A stretch of 36,320 nt of DNA from Tieghemiomyces parasiticus. Its lineage: Eukaryota > Kickxellomycota > Dimargaritomycetes > Dimargaritales > Dimargaritaceae. The notes beneath the pieces are model-generated. The model did no database searches, was not told the DNA's origin, and was given only the letters and a program-made list of their open reading frames with translations. Both the position numbers and the translations under genes were made by a program. Location of the stretch: NCBI GenBank assembly GCA_027575765.1, contig JANBPT010000430.1, positions 1 to 36,320 of the forward strand. Direction: 5' to 3'. Each line of letters starts with the position of its first letter. Position 1 is the stretch's first letter. Of this stretch, positions 8,768 to 17,970 are shown piece after piece.

Positions 8768-11700
8768 GGGGAGCAGTGGGTGGAACGAGGCTGTGGGTCC
8801 GAACGGGATGACTTTCGGGAAATTAGCTAGATGGCGATTTAGGGGACGGTGGGATTCGACGAGAGCAGGTGGTGAACGACACACTGGTCCAGCGTATACA
8901 ACCAGGTGACGGCCAACGGGTAGAGCGAGATTGGTAAGTGATTGAAAGAGTGAGGGCAATCAGTAAACGATTGACACGGCGGCGGTGGTGCAGGATGTTC
9001 GGGGGTGACTTGCAGATGGTGGAAGGGGGGTCGATACAATTAACAGGTCGATCCCAAGACAGAGAAAGAGCAGGTGCGATGAAGGCGTTTTAGGTAATAG
9101 GGAAGGGGGAAATGTGCGGTGGGCAGAAATAGAGAGAGAGAAAGAGTCGCATGTACCCAGACGACGAATAGCAGACAGACGAACGTAAACGGAGTGCTGG
9201 TTGAAAACGGGCTACCGGTTTAAACCGTTGTCACAATTAGAGTATAGGAGCTCAACCACAGGAGGCCCGGACCAGCGGACAGGCGGACGTGGGTGGCAGT
9301 AAAAGTATTAACGTAGTAGGCCACAGTGGGTTAGCGCAGCGAGGACACAAAGAGACGGTAGGCGAGCGTAAGGTGGCAACGCAGGGTTAACAGAGAGGTG
9401 AAGAAGAGAGGACTGGTGTACCGGTCGCGGTATTTATATGGTTATGGCGATGAAGGCCGGATGGCCTCCTAACAGGGGCATACAAAGAGGCAGACCGCCG
9501 CCCCCTTCCCTCCGCAGGAAGTAGGGAAAGGAAGCGTTGAGCGATAACAAAGGGGCTCGGGTCACTGCAAACGGCCCGCAACCAGGCTGACAGAAACGGG
9601 GGACTGACGGAGGGCATAGTAGGACCGGTAGGGATAGGTCCTACTAAATAACGTGATGATACAGGAGGGAAGGGGTGGACGGGACAGTCGCGGGTAGTGA
9701 CGAACAAGGCCCCCTGATCAGGCCGGGACCTGGGTGGCACTTCCCCCTTTCTCCGCTTTTTCGCCTCGCCTCGCCGCTACGAAGGGTGTTGCGGCTAAAC
9801 ATAAACCCACATTCTGGGCCTAAGGCAGGGGAGGCCAAACTAGGGGGAGAGAAATGTGGTTTAATACCTGCCAGGTGTGGTGGAATTCGGTAGTACTGAC
9901 GGTACATTCGCAATAGCGCGGGCGTCCGTACTCTGTAGGCCGATGGTGTGCGGCAATTATATCATCAGGCACTCGTGGCCTGCGCAAAACTGTCCGCGGG
10001 TAAAAAGGGTTGCGTACAGTCGGGGACGCCAATAATCAACATTGGGTCGGAGGGCCCCGCGCCCGACACGGCGAGGGCGGGGAGACTCGGGGCTCCACTA
10101 AGTCAGCTTAGCCCCTTCTCCCTATAGATATCACCACGCAAGTGTATCGGCTGGGTCAACGTTGGTCCAGTCTGCTCAGAGTTGTACCTTGCTCCCTCCA
10201 TGCGCATAAAGCGAAGTTGGCGAGTATGGCATCCTATCCAGGGAGTGCTGCTGGCCTGTATGCTTTCCACACCGTTCATGTTTCTCAAAGAAATATTACC
10301 TCCCCCCCCCTGCTGGACTTATCAGGAGGTTCCCTCGCGCGGGAGGGACATGTGCAGCATATACCCGAAGATACTGGTCAGCCAAAAAGGATCGCCCTAC
10401 GCTGCCTAGAGAATACAGGGGGGAGGGGGCTTCGGCGCAGAACTATATATTGGGCTGATCGTGCTTATCCCGTTCCCCGATACCTCCTTAACCATGTCTA
10501 CCCAGTCCTGTCCCTTATTGGGCGTCTGCATGTCAGCCAGGGTGATATTACGTCGGTGGCGATCCCCCATGACCAGATGCGGGCGAGGTGTGGTATGGTC
10601 TTCCAGATGTGATGATCATCCCAGCAGCAGGCTATTCGAGCCGTCACCACATTAGAGTGTGAACACCTGTTGCCGTCAGTCATCGTCGGAACCATGACAG
10701 CACCAAAACAGTGTGGGCGGGTACCCACCCGGCCGCTTTGGGAGGACGGCCAACTAGCTTGAGCTCGTTTAGGAACGGAGAAAAAGAGACAATCCGGAGG
10801 AGCCAAATGTGTCTAGTCGGCATGCTACCTGTTAAAAGTGAAGGTGGCTGGGATGGGTTGCCAAGTGAGTTGAGGACCAGGGTCTACTTGGTACCGGCCA
10901 TAGACAACGGGAACCTATAATCGATGCCATGCTGCAGACGAGCCTTCATCTACAACGTACCGTTCTATGTCTATGCCATTTGACGAGAATCCTCATTCCA
11001 CGTGCTTCGCGACGGCCGGCTTCAAGCCTAAGTTGTCAAACATTAGGACGATGAAGGATACATGTTAAGCCCTTTTAAACGGCCCACTTTTCCTTCATAG
11101 GGAACGTGGCTACATAGGGTGGAAGCCCTCATGTGACAAACCAGTAGTGCGCGGCTAGTCGTCGAAATACAAGGTAGGTTAGAGGTATATGGTAGGGTTA
11201 ATGGATATCGAGGTACATAATGGTTGTGGCGTGGAAATCAAAAAAATTGAAGTGGAAATGTGCTGCTGTCTACCTTAAGTAGGCCAGCCAGCGCCGTCAT
11301 TTCCCTGGCCAAGAGTAAGTCGAGACAAGGACGTAAGCTGGGCAGCTGAGTTCATGTCCGTCGCCAAGGGGAATGGCCAACGGGCTCGCTTGCAGAGCCG
11401 AAGCACAACTGTACTTGTCCAGTTGAGAGGGCGGCGGGGACAATATAGTATCAGAAGCCTGTCAACCTGAGAAAAGCCGACCGTCAACTGCGGAAATCCA
11501 AACCTGAATATAAATTGTGACAGCACTATTAGCCTCTAAGCCGTCACATCACCGTCCCCATGGGCTTGATGGTCCTTGGTCGAGGGGCACTCCTCCCATG
11601 GCCGCAGTTATTGGTCTGCCGCAAAGCGCCAAGCCTATCAATTCGTGGATTGGATCCATCAAGCTAATGTCATGCTGGCCACGCCAAGCCTTTTGTGTTA

Positions 11701-11894
11701 CACAAACTGAACCGTTCCTGCCCCCCCCACAAGGCTTTATTTATTTTCTACTTCCCCCCTGTCGCTAGTATTAGGCCAAGACAACCTACCTCTTCCCGTT
11801 ACCCCCCCCCACTCCTCTCGCACGCATTCCATTGACTACAGCATCGTGCACTCCGCCATTCCGCCAGGACTTCAGACCTTTACGAGTCCACGAT
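8768..11894. other. 3.1 kb intergenic region, no supported gene
   Basis: It contains only scattered short open frames with no recognisable domain or plausible splicing pattern. From 8560 to about 9180 the + strand is purine-rich, consistent with the minus-strand promoter or leader. From about 11700 it becomes C/T-rich ahead of the next + gene, with C-runs at about 11720 and 11802-11810. A C9 run also occurs at 10302-10310. I see no mobile element. Confidence 0.5.
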
Positions 11895-13121
11895 ATGGGC
11901 AAGTCTCTCGTTGCCGCCGCCGCCGAGGTCCCCACGTCTGTCCCGAGACCTCACTACCTTGAGGCCGCTCATACTCCAGGTAGCAGTGACCCTACCGACC
12001 CCCCGCCGCTGTACAGCGAGTCGGTCAGCATCTCAGTCGGGTCCAGCGGGACGGCCCCCTTACCGCCCATGCCCACCCCAGCCACCCATGGGCCGTCCTA
12101 CCCACTGCCGGCCGCCCCGTCTCACTCGGGCTATGGTGGTCACATCCGCTACGAGACCACCGGCGAGGATGAAATTGTGTCTTATGACCCGGTATTGAAC
12201 CGTGACGCCGATGTGCTCACTGCCTTCATCCTCGAGAACCGCGGTCCACCCCAGCTCCTGGTCGAGGTCAAGGGGTTCCACCTAGAAGACCAGCCCCACG
12301 TTATGGGGCACCACAGCGGCCGCAACGAGGACGCCGGTTACAACACAGACACCCACGGCGGTTCCCGCGTGGTGATTGACTTCCAGACCAAATTGGATAT
12401 TTCACCCTTCATTGCCCCCGAGCCGGCCGTGTTTGTGCGCCCTCTAGCGACAAGGCAAACGGACGCGCCGATCGCTACCAAGGACATAAAGTGGAGCGCA
12501 GCGTCGGACACCACCCCTGAGGATGTCGGCGCTTCCTCCTCGTCATCTTCGCGTCCATTGGCCACCGGAGCCAGCCGAACCCTGGATACGAAGAAATCTC
12601 TGCAAGTGAACGTCGCTGAGAGAACCAGCGACGACAGTGATCGTCCTTCCCTCGACGACCCTCAGCGTGATCTCCTCACCACCCGCGTCAACCCTCCAGT
12701 CGCCGTGACCCGCACGGTGCGTGACGTCGCGGCCGAGTACGTGGCCCGTGACCGCTATCTCAAAGAGCTAGTGGTTGAAAAAGTGGTCATGTGGGACTTG
12801 GAAAAGGTGCGCCGAGACCTGGAACGTGTATTCCGGGACCGCGGGTACCGCCACCACCTACGGGTCACTTTTATCAACCGCCGCCACCGGATCCATGTCC
12901 GGTCCCCTAACACCCTCATGCGCCTCTACCACAACTGCTGGGTGCGCACCTTTCTCTACATCACGTGTCTCTGGATCCTCGTGATGCCCGTCATGTGGAT
13001 CCTCAATTACCGTGGGACCATGGATGACGAGATTAAGCTTGATTACGCCGTGCAGATTAGTCCCGAGGAGTTCTTGGAGCGTAACCGCTTTGCTCTTTTG
13101 GATAACTTACGGTTCGCTTAA
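11895..13121 (+). CDS. Conserved fungal membrane-anchored protein of unknown function
   Basis: 408 residues in one exon. The frame opens earlier with a TTG at 11832; the first ATG is 11895. The N-terminus (12-78) is Pro/Ser-rich with a PPPLY motif (36-40), a possible WW-domain ligand. A globular block at 95-175 (IVSYDPVLNRDADVLTAFILENRGPPQ, VEVKGFHLE, then VIDFQTKLDISPFI) is followed by a disordered Ser/Thr-rich linker (185-260). A second block at 275-340 (VAAEYVARDRYLKELVVEKVVMWDLEKVRRDLERVFRDRGY, then VTFINRRHRIHVRS) leads into a single hydrophobic segment at about 351-370 (RTFLYITCLWILVMPVMWIL). I recall this two-block plus C-terminal membrane segment layout from an uncharacterised family widespread in fungi, but cannot give a function. 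Likely a single-pass, tail-proximal anchored protein; location unknown. Confidence 0.8.
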   Translation: MGKSLVAAAAEVPTSVPRPHYLEAAHTPGSSDPTDPPPLYSESVSISVGSSGTAPLPPMPTPATHGPSYPLPAAPSHSGYGGHIRYETTGEDEIVSYDPVLNRDADVLTAFILENRGPPQLLVEVKGFHLEDQPHVMGHHSGRNEDAGYNTDTHGGSRVVIDFQTKLDISPFIAPEPAVFVRPLATRQTDAPIATKDIKWSAASDTTPEDVGASSSSSSRPLATGASRTLDTKKSLQVNVAERTSDDSDRPSLDDPQRDLLTTRVNPPVAVTRTVRDVAAEYVARDRYLKELVVEKVVMWDLEKVRRDLERVFRDRGYRHHLRVTFINRRHRIHVRSPNTLMRLYHNCWVRTFLYITCLWILVMPVMWILNYRGTMDDEIKLDYAVQISPEEFLERNRFALLDNLRFA

Positions 13122-14433
13122 TTTCAATCCATTGTAGGTACACCATCCTTTCAGTACTTCCCCCCTCTTCTGATAAACTCTCTTTTGCACTGACGTACTC
13201 TGTATTTACTACAAACCCAATTACCCTTCTAATCCATCCCTATGGCCAGGAATTAGTCACCGTACTACCACCAAGGGAAGTTGTTTAAGGTATGGTACAG
13301 TACACCTCTGTGCTCCGTGGCCTCGTAGTCTAAATCCAGCCAAGTGCCTTTGGGTTAATCGCTATGGAGCAAAATGAGAAAACGTAGCAACTAAGGGCTG
13401 TACTAGTCTAAGCCATGGCGCCATGGGTTTCAAATCCTAATCGGATGTTGCCCATTATATATCCAAGCAGGCATCATTGGCAGTTTGTAGACCTACTATC
13501 AAGTAACACCCAATATAAATAACCTACACAGTACTGACTGGTCTGTTCTGTAATGGCGATGCATAGATGTGAACGGGTGAGCTTAGCCTTATCGTACGGT
13601 GGACAATGCCAATCTTTCGACATCTCAAGCAGTTTGCATTAGTCAAGGGGTTTGTCACGCAAAAGGTAAGTGTAGGAAGTTTACGGACATTGGTATCTCT
13701 GGTAGTAGTGAATACCGTGGTGAGAATACAATTTATAGATATCTATGTACACGGTATTCCCCAGGTGTTTGCAAGGCGGTCGGTCGGTGGCTATTACTTA
13801 TGCCATCGATCGTCATTATCAGATTGACATGTTAAACGACGCAGTCATGTGCATGCATATAAAAAGAGCATGCAAAGGACTTGAAGGAAATACAGCATAT
13901 AATGAGAGAGAGGGGACAGCGAATGCATGATGCACAGTTACCTAATGTTGCGATAATAAGTCGAGTCATAGTCAGGTTCATCTTTGTCCGGCATGGAGGT
14001 GTCTTCCGCCCGCGAGCGAGTCTACTAACTGAAGGCGGCATTTCGCCGTCTCTATAGCTGTCATAAAACGGTTACTTATTGGTCAGACCATAGTAACTGT
14101 AAGCATAAAGTACTTCAAAAAGAAGTAGCATGAGTAATACAATTTCTGGGGAAGATGAAGATATAGCTCGCCTTGTGGTCTGAGCTGCGCATAATCTATC
14201 GCTTAAGGATTCTGGGCACAGTTCGTGCTGAAATCGAACGTTGCCCAGCTTGCCGATAAAGACAAGTCGACAACTGTCCAGTGTTTGGCAAACACAAACT
14301 CGGGTGTCGTTGATATTTCTGGTGGGTGGTTCCTTTATCCCGAGTGCGCTAGTCTTTCCAGCTGATGACGGCCAAACCACACTGCAAGGTGGCTACCTAT
14401 CATTCAGGTAGGCTATGTTTTGAATCGTTGGGG
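13122..14433. other. Intergenic region, no supported gene
   Basis: AT-richer than the genes. It contains only short open frames without recognisable features. A 7-bp complementary pair (GCTCCGT at about 13312 and ATGGAGC at about 13365) resembles an acceptor stem, but the spacing is too short and no tRNA B box is present. Confidence 0.45.
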
Positions 14434-14659
14434 CTAGGTCGGATTTGTTTTGTAAAATGAGCCTAACATGCGTTGTATATACTGTACCATCTCCATCATC
14501 GACTTCTAAGGCGCAGTATACCTTCTTCTATGAGATGGATCAGGTGTCCTAGGAAAGTAGTCCGCTCCTACTCCAGTAAAGAGGAATTTGGGTTTATGTA
14601 TATCTCCCTGTAGTAACATCGATACCACTGCGCTCGTTTAGACGCCAGGCACAATGCGG
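14434..14659 (+). repeat. Dispersed repeat, copy A (exact 202-bp core 14458-14659)
   Basis: Bases 14458-14659 are identical, position by position, to 36119-36320 in the same orientation. The preceding 24 bases (14434-14457) also align with 36095-36118, with three mismatches, and similarity stops before that. The right limit is unknown because copy B is cut by the window end; the unit may continue past 14659. No transposase-like frame is visible. The repeat could be part of a transposable element, a solo LTR fragment or a duplicated segment. Confidence 0.9.
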
Positions 14660-15154
14660 CCACCCAAAACAATGATCGACGATTGCACTTCCATACGCGC
14701 CATCGCTGACGAACCGATTAGGACCGCTCGTATCTCTGCCCCTCACCCGGCTGCCGTCTGCAGTATCGTACTTGAAAGCTTACACTGCCCAATGGCCGCC
14801 GTCGTCTAAAACCACCGTTCGTACCTTTGCAGAGCTTGCTAGCTGACGCCGGCAGCTCTTACGATACCAATGGCCGGCATGGCCAACAGCCGCTCCTTGC
14901 CACCGCCTCCTCTACACTTGTACCACCACCAACTTGCCAAGCTCATCAGAATAGCCGAGTCCACACGCCGTATCTAAAAGCGCCGGTTCGTCGGCCCCAA
15001 GGATCATAACTACTCACGCGACGTTTACATTGAATTTTATTCTGGTCCACCTATCCATAAGTACCACGTAAACCATGGCGGTGGCCTGGGACGATCCAGA
15101 GTTACCTGCCCCTGGGGCGTCGATTAACCCATCAACGTTAGCTTTAATGCATTC
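14660..15154. other. Sequence downstream of repeat copy A, no supported gene
   Basis: May still belong to the repeat unit. It holds a 50-codon open frame beginning at the ATG at 14653 and ending near 14810, with no recognisable similarity. No other feature is seen before the stop of the secreted-peptide gene. Confidence 0.4.
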
Positions 15155-15388
15155 TCATCCTTCAATGGTCTTGCCCGCGGCGTTCGCGTCGGAGTAACCT
15201 TTCTGGGGTCTCCCAGTAAATTTGCGAGCAGCGTTCTTGGCTCCATTAAGTGTGTTGGTCATTCTACCTCTGAACGAGCGACGTTCAAGGGAAGTGAGCT
15301 GGGGCATCGACTCGGCAGTATTGGCGACGGCAAGGGTGGCGACGGCGAGGGTGGTCACAAGTAGGAGCGCGGCAGAGATAATACGCAT
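15155..15388 (-). CDS. Small secreted protein (77 aa), cationic mature peptide
   Basis: I chose the ATG at 15388 because it starts precisely with a signal peptide (MRIISAALLLVTTLAVATLAVA, residues 1-22); the longer frame upstream translates the promoter. The mature part is about 55 residues, has no cysteine and is rich in basic residues. A LERR site at about 35-38 is a possible Kex2-type processing point. It would release a C-terminal peptide of about 39 residues containing GRMTNTLNGAKNAARKF and ending GKTIEG. A TATA-like element lies 182 bases upstream. Such small, cysteine-free secreted peptides occur among fungal signalling and effector-like proteins, but I recognise no family. The signal peptide and promoter make a real gene likely; function is unknown. 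Confidence 0.62.
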   Translation of the reverse strand: MRIISAALLLVTTLAVATLAVANTAESMPQLTSLERRSFRGRMTNTLNGAKNAARKFTGRPQKGYSDANAAGKTIEG

Positions 15389-15569
15389 GGCGACGAAGAG
15401 GATGGGGTTGGTGGGGCGAGAGAAAGCGAGGAAAGGGCTGGGTTGGAGCGATGGGATAATGCGGCTATTGGAAAAACGTGCAGATGAGGTAGAACTGATG
15501 GTTGCTTGGTTGTGATGGATGGTGGTGTGTGTCTTGTCTATTAGATGGAGGGGGGTGGGCGTCGTTGTG

Positions 15570-15578
15570 TATATATAG
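15570..15578 (-). promoter_or_regulatory. TATA box candidate of the small secreted protein gene
   Basis: Reads CTATATATA on the minus strand, about 182 bases upstream of the ATG at 15388. The sequence between is C/T-rich on the coding strand, like the other 5' leaders in the window. Confidence 0.45.
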
Positions 15579-16775
15579 AACCGAAGGCCGCTCGCCATCC
15601 GCAACGACCCATTCGCTGGGCCCGGTACCATCTTCGCCGACGCATTTAGTCCCGGTTTCTGTGTATCAGCTCGAGGCGCCGACGGAGGGGGGATTTATGG
15701 TTAAAAGGGCTAAGGATGAACAATGGACCATATCACCAAGGGCCTAATGGAAGGGGTGACTAGGTATCAACTACTACAATGAATTGAGGGTCCATCATCA
15801 GTCGGGCCAGGGATGAGCCTGCAGATATTGGCCAAGGACCAGGGTCCAACAAGGTCTATACTCCGTCCTTTGTTAATGACCTGCGTATGCTTCGCCGGTC
15901 GATCTCGGGGCGAGACGATGCGTTCGATGAGCCTAGATTGATTAGCAATCTACAATTAACAGTTGATCGCCGCGATATCAGCCTGATAGTATCCCACCAA
16001 CATCGAAAAGCTATAGATGGGGGACTTGGTAAGGTGGGCTGGCCACTCTATTTGACAGGTCCTCGGTATCCGCCACGTTCGACAATGGGGATGGCATGAT
16101 TTCAATTTAACCAGTAGTGACAGTATGGGTAGAGTGCGATGTGGCCCTCGCCAGCTAACGACAGAGACCTCTCGTCTCGCTCCCCCCTCGTCCTCCCTCC
16201 TCCCAACCCACATCCTTGCCCAATGTCTCCTAGCGTTCCGTCTCCGCATTCCTCCGGCTTTCCGGAGCTTCGCATTCCTCTCCAACCTGGCTGTTAGGGT
16301 TTATTATCACGAAACCAGTTAGGGAGTGCATGGAGGTCGGCTGGTTTAGCCCCGCACTGCCACCTAGTCAACTGTACACCGCCTAGGGCCGCCTGGTGTT
16401 TCACCCGGGCCTTCCTAGCTATTGGTGGTCGTGCAGCTTGAGGAACACCTCCTCCAGGGTCGTCATGGACAACCCGACTGCCACAATGCCTAGAGACCGA
16501 CTGGGGACAGTCTGTTCCAAAATACCAAACATTTTTGGGAAGGTCGAAGTGTCGGTAGGCAGTGGAAATAGGTACGTGAGGTCCTGGTCGGTCTCAGCGT
16601 GCTTAATCGCATTGGGTACGAGGCTGAGAATGTGGAGAAGTACGCCCTACAACAGGTACACTTTCACTTTAATTACCCTATTCCTATCCGGCCCAGTAAA
16701 CCCCGACTACCGGTCCAACGCCACACCGCCATGGTAATTTCCTGGGGAACAGCCGAGGTTTTTCCGGTCTCTTCT
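15579..16775. other. Intergenic region, no supported gene
   Basis: Lies between the upstream flank of the small secreted-protein gene and the 3' end of the NmrA-like gene. Short open frames only, with a C/T-rich patch at about 16165-16290. No domain is recognised on either strand. Confidence 0.45.
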
Positions 16776-17858
16776 TTAGCGGAACTGGTCCTGGTTATGC
16801 TCCAGAAATTGACGAACTTTCAGGCGCGGGTGGCCTAAGAGCTTTGTCAACTCCGGGGACAAGCTAGCCATCCGATTATGTTGGACAGCCTGGTACACCT
16901 CGATGAGGTAATCTACTTCTTCGCGGTGGAGTCGTGGGTTGCCCCGGAGGAACTCGCGTACCTCCGTTAATGGCATGGGCTCAAACGTCAGGTTGGCACT
17001 GAGGACCTGGCTGGCATACTCGGTGATCATACGGCCGGTAAGGGCTTCGGGTCCAGTAAATTGGACCACTAGCTCCTCACCGTCGTCACGCTCGACACCA
17101 TGGCCGTCGCGGGTAGGCGGTCTGGCCAGGGATAGCATGGCGAGGATACCTGCCACTACGTCGCTCATACTGATGGGCGCAAACATCCCGTTGGCTATGG
17201 GCAAGGGGATGGTGCCGTGCTCACGGATGAGTTGGCGGTAAAGCATGAGGTTCTCGTGGGGCAGGGTCTTGCGTACGATACGGACACGCACCGGACCACC
17301 GCCATGAGTCGTCGGGTAACTAGTATCATCGACAAAAGTCTTACGGAAGGCCTCCTCACGCATAGTAAATGAGCGCAGATGTGGGTACGGGGCACCGTGT
17401 GCACCAACCACGGACATCATAAACACCTTGCCGACCCCTGCCTCTTTGGCGGTATCCAACAGGCGTGTCCACAGGTGAGCGGGTTGGGCTGAAGCGGCGT
17501 GGGCCGGAATGAGAAGCGCTGCATCGCAGCGACGCAGCGTCCCAATCAGGTCGAAGCAGCCGGTTGCAGTGGCGACCGTCTCGAGCGCAGATACTTTGGC
17601 GGTAGCTTGGTCCGGGTTGGTGCAGTGGGACCCCGGACGATGCAGGACGAGTTGTGCCCCCAGGTGTTCCAACTCCTGGGCGAGCTGGGACTCGGTGTCA
17701 CTTACGCCACAGAAGAGCTTATCAATGGCGGTGGCGCTCGGACCTACCAGTAAGGCGTGGCTGAAAGTGTACCCAACCTGCTCGTCACAGGTCGAGACGA
17801 AAAGACGGAGGCTACGGCCATGGGTACTGGGCTGGGCGGCGGGCGCAAAGATTGCCAT
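16776..17858 (-). CDS. NmrA-like Rossmann-fold protein with degenerate nucleotide loop
   Basis: 360 residues in one exon, ATG at 17858. The fold follows NmrA-like/atypical short-chain dehydrogenase proteins: first strand LRLFVST at 17-23; CDAALLIPAH at 111-120; an AGVGKVFMMSVVGA strand at 140-153; a substrate-side segment with VRIVRKTLPHENLM at 192-205; FAPISMSDVVAGILAML at 226-242, which matches the DIA-type motif; and the C-terminal FEPMPLTEVREFL and RQFLEHNQDQF helices. NmrA in Aspergillus binds NAD(P) and controls nitrogen-response transcription; relatives act as redox sensors or reductases. The usual GxxGxxG loop after strand 1 is absent here: STCDEQVGYTF keeps only one glycine. Nucleotide binding or catalysis is therefore uncertain. 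A TATA box and a short leader precede it. Confidence 0.78.
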   Translation of the reverse strand: MAIFAPAAQPSTHGRSLRLFVSTCDEQVGYTFSHALLVGPSATAIDKLFCGVSDTESQLAQELEHLGAQLVLHRPGSHCTNPDQATAKVSALETVATATGCFDLIGTLRRCDAALLIPAHAASAQPAHLWTRLLDTAKEAGVGKVFMMSVVGAHGAPYPHLRSFTMREEAFRKTFVDDTSYPTTHGGGPVRVRIVRKTLPHENLMLYRQLIREHGTIPLPIANGMFAPISMSDVVAGILAMLSLARPPTRDGHGVERDDGEELVVQFTGPEALTGRMITEYASQVLSANLTFEPMPLTEVREFLRGNPRLHREEVDYLIEVYQAVQHNRMASLSPELTKLLGHPRLKVRQFLEHNQDQFR

Positions 17859-17962
17859 GATGAACGGTAAGGGGGGGATGGAATAAAAAGTGCGGATGGT
17901 CGTTGATGAGTGTGATAGCTTGCAAGTATGCGTTTCGGTCGGCTAAGGGCCTATTGCCTTGC

Positions 17963-17970
17963 TTTTTATA
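17963..17970 (-). promoter_or_regulatory. TATA box of the NmrA-like gene
   Basis: Reads TATAAAAA on the minus strand, 105 bases upstream of the ATG at 17858. A C7 run on the coding strand (about 17870-17876) lies between it and the start codon. Confidence 0.55.

Noticed and set aside
10142..10612. 156-codon + strand open frame in the intergenic region
   Set aside because: No domain, signal peptide or plausible composition. Another frame overlaps it on the same strand, and the local sequence looks like ordinary intergenic DNA.
11832..11894. N-terminal extension of the membrane-protein gene from 11832
   Set aside because: That position is a TTG. The first ATG is 11895, just after the pyrimidine-rich leader.
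13312..13370. tRNA-like acceptor pairing (GCTCCGT ... ATGGAGC)
   Set aside because: Only about 59 bases are enclosed and there is no GGTTCGANTCC-type B box or convincing D and T arms.
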